DNA of 64,000 nt from Ceratotherium simum simum (Eukaryota; Chordata; Mammalia; Perissodactyla; Rhinocerotidae). Shown in pieces: positions 21,338 through 35,039 of this stretch. The stretch's first letter is position 1; every line of letters starts with the position of its first letter. A model generated the notes under the pieces. It saw only the letters and a program-made list of their open reading frames with translations, did not search any database and was not told the origin of the DNA. A program made the translations under genes and the position numbers. The stretch spans positions 1,607,648-1,671,647 of the forward strand of contig NW_004454160.1 in assembly GCF_000283155.1 (NCBI RefSeq), in the 5' to 3' direction.

Positions 21338-21552
21338 TTTAGCATAGCTGGTGAGTTTTGGAACTAGCTAGACCTGGCTCTGATTCCTAGCTAAGGATAT
21401 TGGGCAAGCCATTTAACTTCTCTAAGTCTCAGTTCCCTTATTTATATAATGCGAGTAATAGTAATACCTAACTTGCAGGATTATTTGTAAATATGGGAAA
21501 CAACATATTTAATTGCATGGTTCTGGGCACAAAATAGGTACTCAAGTGCAGG
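21338..21552 (+). repeat. MIR SINE relic
   Basis: Sense MIR: 'gacctggctctgattcctag', 'gggcaagccatttaacttct', 'ctaagtctcagttcccttat', and 'ctgggcacaaaataggtact' near the end. Confidence 0.75.
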
Positions 21553-22335
21553 GAGCCCCAGAGTTTAAACTTCCTTAGCCTCACGGTAATACCCCCTTTG
21601 GAAAATAGCGTCTGGGAACACTTGTCCCTGGACCTCCTCATTTCAGCTTCTTTAATGATTCCCTTTCGACTCTGCTCCACTGCCAAGGCGAGATTGTGGT
21701 TCACCTAAAGAACACACTAAAGCACTATTGTCTAGAAATTTCAAGTTTGTAGATTAACTGTGTGTGAATTAAAAGCTTTTCTAACCCTTTTGTCTGCTCA
21801 TAGTTTGCAGCATCTTGTACCTCTCACCTCTGAAGTAATTGATTCATGGAAAAAAATTATTTAGTGTTTCAAATCAAAGTGAGAGAACTCTTTCAGTAAG
21901 GAGAATCTATTTGGTTCGCTTATTTGTTTCCATCTTTCACCCCTGAGTCTTCATAGAAATCAGGTTTGAAATGTTAGAAGCAGTTGGTTTTCAGCTTTGA
22001 GAAAGCTTATCTAATCAGGCATGTGAAGTGGCCTATGTCGGATTTCTGTGCCAGAGAAGGCTAGGGAAGGTTGAGGAGATTATTGCTGTTGCTTCTAATT
22101 CCTAAGCATTGCTGAGACGCTAGGAGAGCAGTGGGGAAAATTTTTTAAAAAAAATTCTTGAAGTTGGTTACACTAGCCCAACACATGTATACCTCCCACC
22201 CCCATTTGGGCTGGTCTCATAATATAGGTGTATGTTACCTAATTTGAATCATGTAATAGTTTATCATTTCTGGGCTAGATGGTGAGGATTTTCTGTTTCA
22301 CAGAATTTTGGATTAGGAATTTTACATAAAATAAT
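21553..22335. other. Intron 1, nothing recognised
   Basis: No recognised gene or repeat. Confidence 0.4.
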
Positions 22336-22337
22336 AT

Positions 22338-22592
22338 TTTATATTAAATAGTGCTTTCCAGCTTATAATCACTTTTATAAACATGATCTTATTTGAGCCA
22401 CAGATAAACTCTGCTAAAGAGGGAGGGCTGGTGATATTATTTTACTTTCACAGATGAGAATAATAAGTCTCAAATAGCTTAAGATGCCTGTTGATCACGT
22501 GCTGAGTATATGGCAAAGTCAGGATTAGAACCCAGGTTCTGATTTCTAGGGCAGTTCTTGTTTCATTATACCACATTGCTTCCTGCATCATG
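22338..22592 (-). repeat. MIR relic
   Basis: Antisense MIR: 'gatcttatttgagccacaga', 'cacagatgagaataataagt', 'gtcaggattagaacccaggt', and 'tcattataccacattgctt'. Confidence 0.7.
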
Positions 22593-24775
22593 TCCCTAAA
22601 TCTGAATTCTGTTCCCCATGATATGAAAGGATTCTCTTCCTTCATTAGCTGTCTCAGAGCATGACAGCAATGAAGTAGCAGTTGAGGATTCTTTCCCCAG
22701 ATAGGTCCGTTAGCTTTTCTTAAAGCTGTTCTGTGCTTGCAGTAACCAGTTGTCCCTGTTACCTAAACAGGATTTTGATCCAAAGTGAAACAGGCAGGAG
22801 AGTATGGCTGACTCAGCTTAACCCAGCACAATCTACGTATGTTCTGCCAGGGAGTCCATAATGTCATGTTCATTTACGTGTATTTTATGTGCTCTGATGT
22901 CTATTTCTTAGTATTTTTCCTCAGCTGTTTTTAATGTCTCAAGCCTTAATTCTTCCTAAGTGGCCTGAAGTGACTTTGCTGTTCCTTGAAGTTTCCCTAA
23001 GTTTCTCAAGAGCATACGGCGTGGGCTAACTCCTTAATGTAATTTTATTTCATAGCTCTTGGCATTTCTCTCCTTAATGATTATACCCTTAAATTTAAAC
23101 AGAATATAAGTTGTGTATACAGTAGGCATGTCAGTAGTGCACTGTCACTTATGTAAGTGCACTTTAGAATTTCTTCTTTCCTTTTAATCAAAATGAGGAA
23201 ATAGAAAATGTTTTGTTATGGTAGTTTTACACATACACCCACAAGGAAATGCATAGCTAGCTTCTGTGGGAACTGTAACTGATACATTTCAGGGAAGAAA
23301 ACGCATGATGGCTAAAATTTTAACTCTGCCAAATGTTCACGGGGAAAGAAAGAAGAATGATCAAACTCACATGCTGCACTTCAGTTTAGCTTACTAATTC
23401 TAAGGCTAATAACTTGTATGAGTCTCTGTCTCATTTCCATCTATCAGTATATGAAAGTATGCTTGCCTTTCCACAAGAGGAAACCTTGTGGAAACCTGCA
23501 TTTTACAGGTTGTGCGTTCCATTCAAGGGAACCATCTCAACAAATATTCTTTTAGGTGTACAGTGTAAGGCTAACCACAAAGACTGGCCAACTAGTTGAA
23601 GGTTTGACACCTCAGTATCAATAAAATGCCAGTTGTACCATTTTGACTCCTCTAGCAATCCAGCTGGACAGTTGGCCATGCCCTGTGGTCAGCTGAAAGC
23701 TGCCTTCATGAACGCCGCTGTCATCCAGCCACATTGGGGCCATTCAGCTCTCTCATTAGGAAGAATTTAACAGTTGTTTATCATGACATCTGGGATTCCC
23801 CATTCTCCATAATCCTGGCGGGAACTTTGATAGCAGGGTTGCTCTTGAGGCACGTAGATTATCCAAAATGCATATAATTTGTTCATAGAAAATTGGGAAT
23901 TGATTATGTTTTTTATTAACGACAGGTTGAAATTAATAGACGTTACATTCACTGCAGTAAAGGAATATTTATGGTTTTGGTAAAGTTTTAAATTTCAAAT
24001 TTGATAATTTGGATCTTTGAATTAACAAAACATCCCTGCTTTAAGTGTGTGTGTATATGTGTTTGTGTGAGTTGGGAGGAGGAATAAACCTTGGTACTGT
24101 TTAAAAAATTTTTTTTTATAATGGTGCCTATTCTCAGTTGGCAGAGAATAGCTATCCAGAATGTTGCTCAGGTCTAGTGAAAAGATTTAGGGAAGTTGTA
24201 ACTAGTTTAATAACCATCTGTGGAGTGACATAGATCGACACACCCAATTACACAAGACCTGAGTCTGAGAACAGTTGATGTGCAATCATCCCATCAGCAT
24301 CTGCTCGTCATTATCAACAACAATAATGGCTCAACTATTTCTTTGGGGCCACATGAAAAGACAGTGTACCCATAGCAAAGGGCAAGTCAGACCTGACAAA
24401 AACATAGCCCTCTCTAACCCTTGTTCCCAAACTTCTCTTTAAACATACCCTTTCGTGAGGTTTTGAAATAATTCACTTTATTTCTTGTTTGTCATTAATT
24501 TTCCTTCTTAAATACCGTGTCTTTCCAGCTCAAATTTTTGCCAAAACCAGGAAGGGCCAATGTACTATGGGCCGTTTTTCTAACCCATTTCTTTGTCATT
24601 TGAGAGGCTTCATGCTGCTTTATGTGTACAGAAGTATTCAGTATCTTTTCTAGTTTATACTTTTGTTATGACTTCTATCAAACCACTTATGAGCACCCTC
24701 TAATATAAATCATTTTGGTCACTATGAGTGGGAGGGGAGGAATTGGTTTACAGGAATAAATTTGCATGTTGAGAA
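22593..24775. other. Intron 1, nothing recognised
   Basis: A GT-rich run lies at about 24043-24070. No gene, RNA gene or repeat family recognised in the rest of this 2.2 kb. Confidence 0.4.
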
Positions 24776-24779
24776 GATA

Positions 24780-24960
24780 ATATCTAATAGTCTGCAAAGC
24801 ACTTTCATGTGCATTATGTCTTTTACAAGACCATGTGTTCATTCGTGGATACTGAGGCAGAGACCCTCTGAGACCTAATCCAGGGTCACACTGTAGGTAC
24901 CAGGACTAGCTGGAGAACCAAAGCTAGGTCTTCTGTCTGTTCCTTGGTGTATAACTGGAT
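24780..24960 (-). repeat. MIR relic
   Basis: Antisense MIR: 'tgcaaagcactttcatgtgc', 'ggatactgaggcagagaccc', 'ccagggtcacactgtaggta'. Strongly decayed. Confidence 0.55.
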
Positions 24961-25855
24961 CATTATTTTATTGGCAGAAATATGGAATGTTTCTCTTTTT
25001 TAAAGGTACTCCTTTGCCTTTGGAAGGTATGTTAGCAATCTTTTCTAGAGTGGAAAGAAGATAGTTATATTTTCCTGCCCTTTGATAAAAATCATTGTGT
25101 TTTCTCTAAATCTTGTTGTTAGAGTCTGATGGCACTGCAGGGCTTCTGACTAAGGTGCGTTTTGGAAAATTAAGGTTTTATAGAAATTAGCGAGCTTTTC
25201 TGTTACTTTCTGAAGGAGTAGACTCAATCTAGTGATATAAACGTGTTCTTTGATTTACCAACACATTACAAACTTTAATTTTGGAGTTTTAATAATATTT
25301 GATTACCTTCTTTCTGAAGCATATATCTATGCACAAAATGGATGCTTAATAAGTTCTTGTTGATTTGGCAAGTGGTCAAATGCGAGGTGAGTATTGGTAG
25401 AACAGTGCTGTATAACTTCAGTGCCAAGGCTGCTGCGTGCAGACTGGCTGTGAGATGTGGCTCATCTTTTGAGAACTGATGCAGAGTTTCAGGAGGCACC
25501 TGGATCCTGTGATCCAGAAGTCCTGGTATGGGACACGGTGAGCCCAGGGAATGTATGTGCTTAGGTAAGAGACCATTGAAGAAATAGGTTTTGCATTCAT
25601 TCTAAGAGTCAGGCCTTGTGCTAAGTGTTAGAGTAGTTGTTTCAGAGGGCCTCTTTGTCTAGTTTAGGCTTCTATTGGTGAGTTAAGGAGAGGCAATTCT
25701 TGGGAACTTCCTTGGAGGCTATAGCTGGCCCTAAGGAATCTTGGTTGAACTAGATGAGTAGCTAGCTCCTAGGACTAATGAACTTGGCAGGATTCCCTTT
25801 GGTTGTACATGCAGCTCCCCGGGATTGCTATAGGGTTCCAAGTCATCATGGTTTG
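24961..25855. other. Intron 1, nothing recognised
   Basis: No recognised gene or repeat. Confidence 0.4.
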
Positions 25856-25857
25856 GA

Positions 25858-26042
25858 ATAGTGGTTTTCAATCTTGAGTGTAATCAAGTTTTGGAGGGTT
25901 TGTTAGAACACAGATTGCTGGACCCACGCCCAGAGTTTCTGATTCTGTAGGCCTGGAGTGGGATCTGGTAATTTGGATTTCTGACAAGTTCCCAGGTGAT
26001 GCTGCTGCTGTTTTGGGAACTAGACTTTGAGAACCATTGGCT
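25858..26042 (+). repeat. MER5A-like hAT-Charlie DNA transposon relic
   Basis: Nearly full-length MER5A: starts 'atagtggttttcaatcttga', carries 'gagtttctgattctgtaggc' and 'caggtgatgctgctgctgtt', and ends 'tttgagaaccattggc'. The ends are imperfect inverted repeats, as expected for this family. Confidence 0.8.
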
Positions 26043-26144
26043 TAGAGCAACCTCAGGTGTTTGAGTTTTGGGGCAGAAGGGGCTATGCAAGCTTGGCTGG
26101 GATCTCTTCACAGCAATTCCAGTGTATAGAGATGAGCTTCCAGA

Positions 26145-26260
26145 TGTATTAATTCATTCAACAAATATGTGAGTGTCCATTATGTGCCAGGTACCGTTAC
26201 AGTTGTTAGGGGATACTGTGAAGAAAGCACACAACAATCCCTTCATTTTTGGAACTTCAG
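26145..26260 (+). repeat. Ancient interspersed repeat fragment, family not assigned
   Basis: 'attcattcaacaaatatgtg', then 'cattatgtgccaggtaccgt' and 'ggggatactgtgaagaaagc' match the start of the unassigned ancient repeat seen elsewhere in the window. Confidence 0.5.
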
Positions 26261-26399
26261 TGAGCACAGGCCAGGATTAACCTGATATCAGTCCTGCTGG
26301 TTATTGATGCTTGCAGGTGGGCCTGTTTCTTTTTCTAGCTCCCTTCCACTTATTTTACTTTCTTTTGGAATCTTTGAATTTAGTAATAATGACAATGAT

Positions 26400-26640
26400 A
26401 TTATTAATCATCACAATAACTTTTTATTGAGTGCTTGTTTTTTGTCAGACACAGTGCAGCTAACCTTTACATTCATTATCCCGTTTAATCCTTAGAACAA
26501 CCCTGGTGTTTTCATCTCGATCTAAATGATGAACTTTGAAAGAGTTGGTAACTTACTCAAGATTATGCAGCTAGTTAATGGTGGAGCTCAATGTGTCTGA
26601 CTGTAGGGCCACACTCTTTATCACCATGCTTTAGTCCAGT
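26400..26640 (-). repeat. MIR relic
   Basis: Antisense MIR: 'ttattgagtgcttgtttttt', 'ccgtttaatccttagaacaa', 'gattatgcagctagttaatg', 'tttatcaccatgctttag'. Confidence 0.7.
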
Positions 26641-26885
26641 GGTCACTAGGTTGTGACCACTAGTGGTTCATGAAACCAATGTGGTAGGTCTCAAACAGCA
26701 CTTTTTGGGGAAAAAAAATGGAATAGAATAGAAAATATCACAGTAAGGATAAGCATTGTTTCTTGAAATTTTTGTTTTTGCTGTGTATGTATATATGTGA
26801 ATGTTGAGTTTTGACTTAAAATATATTTCTTACTGTAGATCACAGTAAAAAATGTTTGTAAGCTACTGCCTCATTGGCTATGGGA
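26641..26885. repeat. hAT-like DNA transposon relic
   Basis: Begins 'ccagtggtcactaggttgtg' and reads 'gtggttcatgaaaccaatgt', the pattern of hAT-type non-autonomous elements in which the repeat ends read 'cagtggt...'. It lies between two antisense MIR pieces. The family is uncertain. Confidence 0.4.
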
Positions 26886-26887
26886 CC

Positions 26888-27055
26888 ATAGGTCATCTAA
26901 TCTTCCTTTTTTTTTTTTTTAACAGATTAGAAAATTTAAGCTTTAGAAAATAAGTGAGTTTCCAAGAGCACAAAAATAGTGGCAGTACAAAGACAAGATG
27001 TCTGACTTTTTAGCCCCTGGTCCACTGCTTTATCCTTCACATCATGCTGCTTCCT
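26888..27055 (-). repeat. MIR relic
   Basis: Antisense MIR: 'ttttaacagattagaaaatt', 'agtgagtttccaagagcaca', 'ctggtccactgctttatcct'. Contains a 14-base T run. Confidence 0.55.
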
Positions 27056-28260
27056 TAAAAGTGCACTATGTTGCCTGGGAATTGAGTCTTATCTTTCCAC
27101 GTGATGGGAAATATGCCATGGAAACTTGAGATGTTGACAAAACCTGAAAAGGGAAGTTGAATCTCAGCCTGCTCTGGGTAGGTGAAAATTCTGCCATGGA
27201 GCCCCCAAAGTCTGCAGACAAAGATGTAACAGTTCTCCTCTTAATTCTGGTGTAGTTGATGGGATGAGGATAATAATATTGACTAACAGGGCGAGGCTGT
27301 AAGCACGTTTCATATGTTAACTTGCTTAATTGCTAATTATTTTGACAGGGTGGCCATGGCTGGGATGTGAACTTGGCTGTTTTGAGTGACAGGGGGCATC
27401 CTACCAGCGTGAGTTAACACTTCTCTATGCTGTCCCCAGTTCCTCATTTTGTTCCTGCCAAGTTCAGAGCTATTTTCCTCATAGCCTGGCTTACTTGGGC
27501 ATGGTCTCAGCTTCATTTTCTTGTGCCAGATCATATACCTTTATTAATTGGTAATTTAGGTTGCTGTTACTTTTCCCCTTAAATTAGTGCATTGCTGATT
27601 TGCATCAGGGGCAGGGCTGTGGATGATCAGGTGATGATATGTGTTGGTCCCCCATGCAGAATGCTGCCCTAGCACTTGTCTTGAAGGAGCTTACAGTCTG
27701 TCCAGGGGTAATGGGGGACACTCGGAAAGAATTTGAGAATGCTTACAAACCCTGCCAGCAAGTGCCCTTTGGCATTCTACAAACAGTCCATGGAAGCTGA
27801 GGGAATGCAAAGTCAAGGCCTCATCAGGGAGGGAGGCAGGGGTTGAGATTGGTGGGGAGGAGAGGCTGATACATTCTAGTTACAAGCATGACATGTAGAA
27901 GCAAGTAAGGATGGGATGAAAACCTTAACTTGTGAATCATAAAATTTGAGGGAGAAGGAGCCTAAAAGGCCTGGAAGAGTAAAGCGATTGGCCTTCGGTC
28001 AGATGGCTAGATGATAGAGAGCCAGGCAGAGAACTTAGGTCATTGTTCTGTGGCCCCTTTCATCCTAAGACATGTTCACCGGAGTTGTCTTCCAAGTATC
28101 TAATTACAGGAAAGAGTGTCTGTCACTTACCCAGAGTGCATGAGATAGAGGCACCAGGAGCATGTACCAGGTTTATCCAGTTTCTTTGCATTTTCTCCCA
28201 AATGCTGTGTACCCCCAGGGCTATGTGTGTCCTAGTTTGTGAAATGCATGGGTAAAGCAG
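27056..28260. other. Intron 1, mostly unrecognised
   Basis: About 27930-28040 looks like a decayed MIR-type relic ('gtaaagcgattggccttcgg', 'gatagagagccaggcagag'). The rest is unrecognised. Confidence 0.4.
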
Positions 28261-28264
28261 AAAC

Positions 28265-28548
28265 TTCCAAACTTTTTAAAAAATGTATGCCCCAAGGAAA
28301 ATATTTCTTTTGAGCATGGACTCTCTCCTCCAAGTAAGTAAATAAATATTTATAAATTATATACATATATAACTATTAAACCATACATGCATATTTAATT
28401 CTTAGTAAAGCTTAATTATATGTTTTTTAGATCGTAAATATGTAGATGTTCTAAAAGTTCTTCTGGTACCCCAGTGGATGGTCTCGCACCCCTCCATCCC
28501 TGGGATACACACATTTCATTTTGCAGACGGCTGGTCTAGAATGAAAAT
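28265..28548. repeat. Possible old DNA transposon relic
   Basis: The AT-rich block starts 'ttccaaactttttaaaaaat' and ends with 'ttttgcagacggctggtcta', reminiscent of old hAT-type elements whose ends read 'ggttcccaaactt'. A weak call; no terminal duplication was verified. Confidence 0.3.
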
Positions 28549-30940
28549 TGAAGAGTTTGATGTCAAAGCTATTGGTTCTTTCATTAGATAGATTATTTTT
28601 TACTCCTAGTATTTCTAATGTCCTTCTGCAAAATGGTTTTTGAATTGAAGTTTTGAATTAAAACGCTATCATTCCAGAATAGAAGAGTTTAAGGATGGAG
28701 GATGTATCTGAATTAGGCTGAATCTCTCCTTGAGAAAGAATGCTGTTTTTGATCTAAGGAGAATGAACAACTTTCCCTTTCATGGTCTGTGTTGGTGCAA
28801 AACCCTTGTGTGATACCATTAAGCCTTCCCTCCCCACCATTGTAGTGATTAACCTGTTTCATAATCCATATTACGACTTGTTAAATGTTTGCTGACTTTT
28901 TTTTTTAATTCTTTCAGCCTTAACTAGAGAGCAAACTAGAAATGACAGAGCAATAGAATGGAGAATGTACCACACTTTCCTATGGAATGCTGCTGAGTGA
29001 GACTGGTAGCATGCAAGTGTTGTAGATTTCTTGTAGGCCTCCTGCAATATCACCCAAAGTTGAGCAAGACTTATAATCAGAAGTAAAGAAAATAAATTAG
29101 TTCATTTGATTTCGAAATTGGGAAGCCCAGGAATACAGGGATTAGCTAAGACAAAGGCACACTGAGTAAATGCAGTGAAAGATTATTTTGGTAATTAGAA
29201 GGAATCCCATTTTTGTAACAAAATAAAAAGGAATAACACTGGTCATCATTTGTGGAGAGACTCTGGAGAGCACATTAGAGAGAGGGATAAAACTCACTTT
29301 GGCTACACAGCAGGGCCAGACAAACTCAGGGACATGTATTCTATATATGTAGGTATTTTCAAATATTTTTTCAGTTGTAAGGATGCAAATCATTTCAACA
29401 TTAGGGCAGCTCAGTCATTACTATTACTGGAAAAACGAGTTAAACTAAGCACATGTCCTACTGAGGGTGAGTCAACAGTGTCATTTTAACGTAAGGAGGG
29501 ACAGTACATTAAGTGAGTTATTCCAAGTCCTGTGGTTTTCCTCCAGCTGAGCAAAGACAACTGTTGTTTCAGAAGTGGGGCTTAGATGCAAAAAAAGAAG
29601 TTGCCCATTTCCTTTCTTTCTCAATTATAGCCATTTAGTTTTCTTTTTGCCTTAGACTTTTCAAAAATTTACTTTCTCCTTAGATTTCTGTCATCAGATT
29701 TCCTGAATTTTGATGCAGTATTTATTTATAGAGTATATTATTTATTATAGACCGATTGTAGTTTAAAACTTTATTTTGAATTCATCTACCAATTGATGGA
29801 CCAAGATTGGTATATGGTGTCAGATATCCTTTAAAAAATGTCAAAAAGAAAACAGACAACGATCTATTTTAACATGTCATTGTTTCTACGGTTCTTTAGT
29901 GTTATGGACATGAAGTAAGGTGGTATTTTATGGAACAATATACCAACCTGTAATGATGAAATATATCCCTTTGACTTTGAAAGACAAGAATCTGGTGTTC
30001 TCAGCCTTGTGGAAAAATAACTGTGAGCTGTTTGAGGTTTCCTCAAGTGGGATCCAATATCATTAAGAGTGTGTGTCTGGAGAGTTTATTTCTTGGTGTG
30101 GGAAGGTGAGTTTTTGTCTTTTTTCCCTCTCAGTTGATTCTTTTAATTGGAGAGAAGCAGACCAGATGAAGAAAATGTTCTCCCTTACAGCATTCTTGGT
30201 TTATCATGTTAGTTATTACCCACCTTCTCTGAGTAGCAAACCACACTTTTCCTGTTCAGTGCTTCAGTTTTCACTAACTTAACTGCACGTGTGTTCTTTG
30301 GAGGGGTTCATTTCTGACCAATTGAATTACAGGTAGCTTGATCAAAAGATGACGGGTTGCCAACTTTTAATAGAGTCACCATTCTTAAGACTAAAATCTT
30401 GTCAAGATAAATGTGATCAATCTTATGATCTGGTTCCATAATTTCTTTTGGTTTCTGTGATGTTACTCTATTATTAGGAAGAAATGATATCTAGTTACAG
30501 TTTTACAAAAGAAGAACTCTATGCAATTTCACCCATTCTTTTACCTCAAAAGGTAGTTTGTTTTTGTTTTTCCTGAGTAATAATACATAGCAGTATATTG
30601 AATCCTAGACTTGGCAAGTATTCAAAAGTGGGGTTCTTTTGTTGTGGAGGTAGGAGGGATACTGATGAATGGATGTCAGTCCTTGTTAGGGCATGTGTGT
30701 GAAGAGTGGTTCTGAAATGCAGCATTGGTGGCCGCTCTTGTCCTGGGAACTCAACCTTGGTTTTGTTTTTGACAAGCATATGGTCATTAGCTGATCTTTG
30801 GCATAGATGTTTTTTATGTACATAGCTGGTATGTGGGTGCTTATCTACATGAGGATGTTATAGTTGCAAATATATATTATGGATGTTTGCAGGTTTTGGT
30901 GGATATCAGGTTTTTCTGACTGCATCTCAACAGATGTCAT
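28549..30940. other. Intron 1, nothing recognised
   Basis: 2.4 kb of AT-rich DNA in which I recognise no gene, RNA gene or repeat. Could include conserved non-coding sequence, which needs an alignment to judge. Confidence 0.4.
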
Positions 30941-30944
30941 GAGT

Positions 30945-31170
30945 GAAATGATGCTGGACTAGTAGGTAAAAGAATTATGTGCTAGTCCAGCTTTGGCCGT
31001 GTTGACTTGAATGACTTTGGGCAAGTCCCTTATTTTTTTGAGTTGCAGTTTCCTCTTCTGTAAAATGGTGCTAATACCAATTTGCATGTCTTCAGTGTTG
31101 TTGTGGGGATCAAATGAAATCATTTGTATGAAAATGTTTTGTAAACTATGAAGATACTTTTATTATAGTG
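30945..31170 (+). repeat. MIR SINE relic
   Basis: Sense MIR: 'tgctggactagtaggtaaaa', 'atgactttgggcaagtccct', 'tcctcttctgtaaaatggtg', 'ttgttgtggggatcaaatga'. Confidence 0.75.
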
Positions 31171-34100
31171 TTGTCTTTAGCCAGTTCATCTGGGTGTGGT
31201 TAGTCTTTTCAGGGCTGAGAAATCAAGGGTTGTGACTTTCTGGTTAGCTTGGTCACAGTGTTCACATTGGCCTTAGAATGCTGTAGGTTTGGGTCGGGGA
31301 ACATAGATGGAAATCAGCTGAAAATCCTTGCCCATTAGAAGGTGGGATGTTAATCCTAAATACACGTTGCCAAGTTAACACCAACTCCATCTTTAGGTAG
31401 AGTAGGTGCTTTTTACTCTCATTTTATTGGAAGGACACTGACCAGCCTACTAACTTAGGATATGACTGGCTATTTCTGAAATTCACGTCATTAGAGTTAC
31501 TCCTTGAGTGTAGGATATTATGTCTTTGGAAGGTTACTGATTTTGGGTTATGTTTTGTGGAGGTGGAAGGACACATACGGAAGCTCACTGTGCTCAAATT
31601 TATAAACTTGTCCTACTTAACAATTGTAAAGCCAGATTACATTGAGGGGAAGGATACTTGATTCACTTGATGTTTTTAATATAAAACTTAGAGTATTTGA
31701 GAGTTTCCGTGGTAACTTATATTTAGGCTTATGGCCAAAGTGATTACAATGCCTTGGTTTTAATATTTTTGATGAGGTAATGTGTGCTTTGGTGGGGAGG
31801 AGGAGAAATGTTATTTAATCACCAGCACTACACTAATAACCACATTCACTAAGTCCTTTGTCCCTTTGCTTGAACTGGGGGTTACTTGCTTTAATACTGG
31901 TTTTCCAAAGGACTTAATCCTGTTAGTATGATGAGGTGATGGTGGGAAGGACATTCCCACTGGGCCTGGAGTGGTTTAACTGGTAAAACTCCCTTTGTAA
32001 ATCCCTCTTGTTCAACATGAGTGTCACTCCCTTGTCCCCAAAGTGGAATGAATTTTTATCGAACAGAGAAATAATACGTAGCAGTATTTTAAGAGTGATA
32101 AACAAAAGAGATTAAAATATCTCCTCTGCCAGGTTGTTGTGACATTAGAAAGTTAGAATAAACAATCATTTTGCAGATTTTATTTTTGTCTTCTTTTGTG
32201 GGAAATTAAGGACTTGTTTATATTCTTTTGGAGGGAGATAGAAAACTACTGGCCTGCTCCTTCAACAGTTGGGCTTGGCAAGCATTTTCCAAGCATTTAC
32301 CATGTGCCTGGCATCATAGCTGGGTTGAAGCTAGGTGGAGCAGACATCACATAGGTGTTGCCCAGTCCAGAATCTGTCTTTTGCTGAAACTCCTTTGGGG
32401 TGCCAGGCAGGAGGAGTGGCAGCAAAGCAGATGAAATGAGTGGTGGGCTGGGGCATCTGCTTTTTTTTTTTTTAAATTCCTCTAGGAATTTATGACTCAT
32501 TTATGAGAGTGGGGGAAGCACTGGGCTCCAGAAAGTCAACACCCCTTACAGGATTTACCAAAAAATTTTTAATTTAATATATTACAGTTTAGGTCATTTC
32601 TTTTGCTCTTTCTGAGAACTCTGGACTGAAGCTGGAACAAGAGAAGTCTTTTGACCTCTCCAGAACCAAGAAAACCTTTGTCAAAGGCAATGTAACTTTT
32701 GGGAATGCCAAATCAGGTGTTGCTGCAAATGGAGAAACCTAGATTTTTTCCTTCCTGTGTTTGAAGACACAAACATGGAAAGTTTAAGTTCCGATATGGT
32801 CATTTATTGATGTATACAAAATTTTCCGTCTTTGCTGCCCTTTTTTTGCTCGTGCAGCAACAATTGGATGAGCGAGAATGGATGTGAGCATTTGCAAACC
32901 TGATTGTTAGCGTGCTGGGCTGTTTTTATTAAAATGACTGTTACTGAACACAGGAATCTAAGTAGTCTTGGAGATAAATTCTTGCTTATACTGATAGTAA
33001 AGAAAGAATATGAGTAGTTGAAAGGTTTATAGAGTTGGAGGACTGGAGTTTTTAAGAGGATTCCATTGACCATTGAAATTATCAGCTCTTCATCAAATAT
33101 CTTTAAGGGTGCATTATTGTTATTTTTTTCTGTTGATCATGGGGCCCAAGTTATGTGGATGTAAGTTGGCATTGATTTGTGTTTGAGGAAACAAATTAAA
33201 AGAAGGGAGCAATTGAAAACAAAACTAAATAAAATTGAAGTTTGGGGCTATATTTCTTGTTTTCTTCTCTCCTCAATATTTAATAAAGATTTGATATTTT
33301 CCTGCTGTCTGCCCTTCCTCTGTTCCAAGGTTGTTGCCCCAGGCATGTTCTGTGGAAACGGGAGTGATATGCATTTACCATCTCCAGATTTAGATATTTT
33401 CCTCACAATGCTGGTTTCTACACTTATCTGGAGTGTTCTGGGTATGAGCCCAGTATTTAGGACCTTTTGAGCTCTTGAATTTACACAGTTCTCAGTGATG
33501 TGTGCAGGGATTGTGAGTTGAATATTGTCCACAGGTGAATAAGGTTTGTTTTTGGCTGAAGATATAAGACCTCTGTGACTCAGATAATAATATAAAAATA
33601 ACCCAAATGTTAGAACCTTAGCTTCTGCAAACCGTGACTTCAGAACAGTTAGCTGTACATGTAGTGGGCCTTTATGTGGGACTCAGACCTACTGTCATCC
33701 ATTAGCACAGTACATTGACTATGGTGTTCTGGTGACTCGATTCTTATGAGTAGCCTTCATTGCTACCAACCAAGAGTTTTTTAAAAAGGCTGTGGGGAAG
33801 GATGCCCGTGGGGAAATTTGAGACTGTTTTCTGGATTTTCCCCATTTGGTTTTGGGAAGTCTTCATGATTTTATATAGTAAAATATAACAATCTTAGGTT
33901 TTTCCATTTTCATTTTTAACATAATTTTGTCTCTTTTTCTTTTTGGGGTCTACCTCTAAATTAACAAACAATAGAAATTGTCTACTCCATTTAAAAAGTG
34001 TTCTGAACAATTTAAGCTAAAATAACACTTTGTTTCTTTTGGGTGGGTAGCAAGAAGATTATATATATTTATAAAATTCTTTTCCAGAAAGGGTACTTAA

Positions 34101-35035
34101 AAGCATGTATTTAAAATTAAGGGTTTTTTTTTTTTTTTTTTTAAAATGAAGCTGTACTTAACAAATAGTCTTTAAAAAGCTTTAAAAAGGGAGCATTTGC
34201 TAAAAGCACAGGATGTTAGTGACAGGCAGAATTTGTCTCTGATAACAGAACTGATATAGATCATAGAACAGAATAGATAATAGAAGATATATACTAAGAC
34301 AATGGGATAGTCTTTTTTGACCACTAAGTGGTGCACAATTATATAGCCCTTTGTGTAGAGAATAATTTAACTTCTAGATATGATACAGCTTCTTTCCCTC
34401 TGTTGGGTTTTATTACACCAAGATCCTGAACCTTTAGGACATGGAAACCCTGTAATTATTTCGATCAGTGTCATCTTACAAAGGGTTAGATACTTATAGC
34501 GAAGAAATACGTTGGGCTACTTTGGATCAGATTGGTGCTTATTGTTCTATGGATGTGTATCAGCGAATCTATTCCTGGGGAAAATGGTACTGTACAATGT
34601 AAATACACTCTTAGCTTTTCATTCACCTGGCATTTTTATTACTATGTTTTCTGCTGTTTAGATGTAAATTATTTTGGCTTCCGTTCAACCCATTTTAATC
34701 AATTACCATAATACACATGGCTTAAGATTCATGGGGGAGGGTAGAGGAAGGTATTCATGCAAATTTTAAGGCAGGAACTTCCTAAGATGTTTTAGTTTTA
34801 TGAAGATTAGAAAAGTGCAGTTCCACTTTCTCAACTTTTCATCCCTGTGAAAGACCAGGAAATTTGCACCATTTTTTTCCTTCTCATTTAACTTTTCTAC
34901 TCTTTACACAAAATGAAATCAGAGTTAGTAGGCACAGTCACATTTGGGTATCCTTATGCTTATTAAAATCGGAGCCTCAGAACATGTAAATACATAAACT
35001 GATTGTTGAGTTTGTTAATAGGTTTTGTCTTAGCT
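31171..35035. other. Intron 1, nothing recognised
   Basis: 3.9 kb without a recognised gene. Contains a poly-T run at about 34123-34142. The local sequence is unusually free of identifiable repeats compared with the rest of the intron. Confidence 0.4.
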
Positions 35036-35039
35036 ACAG

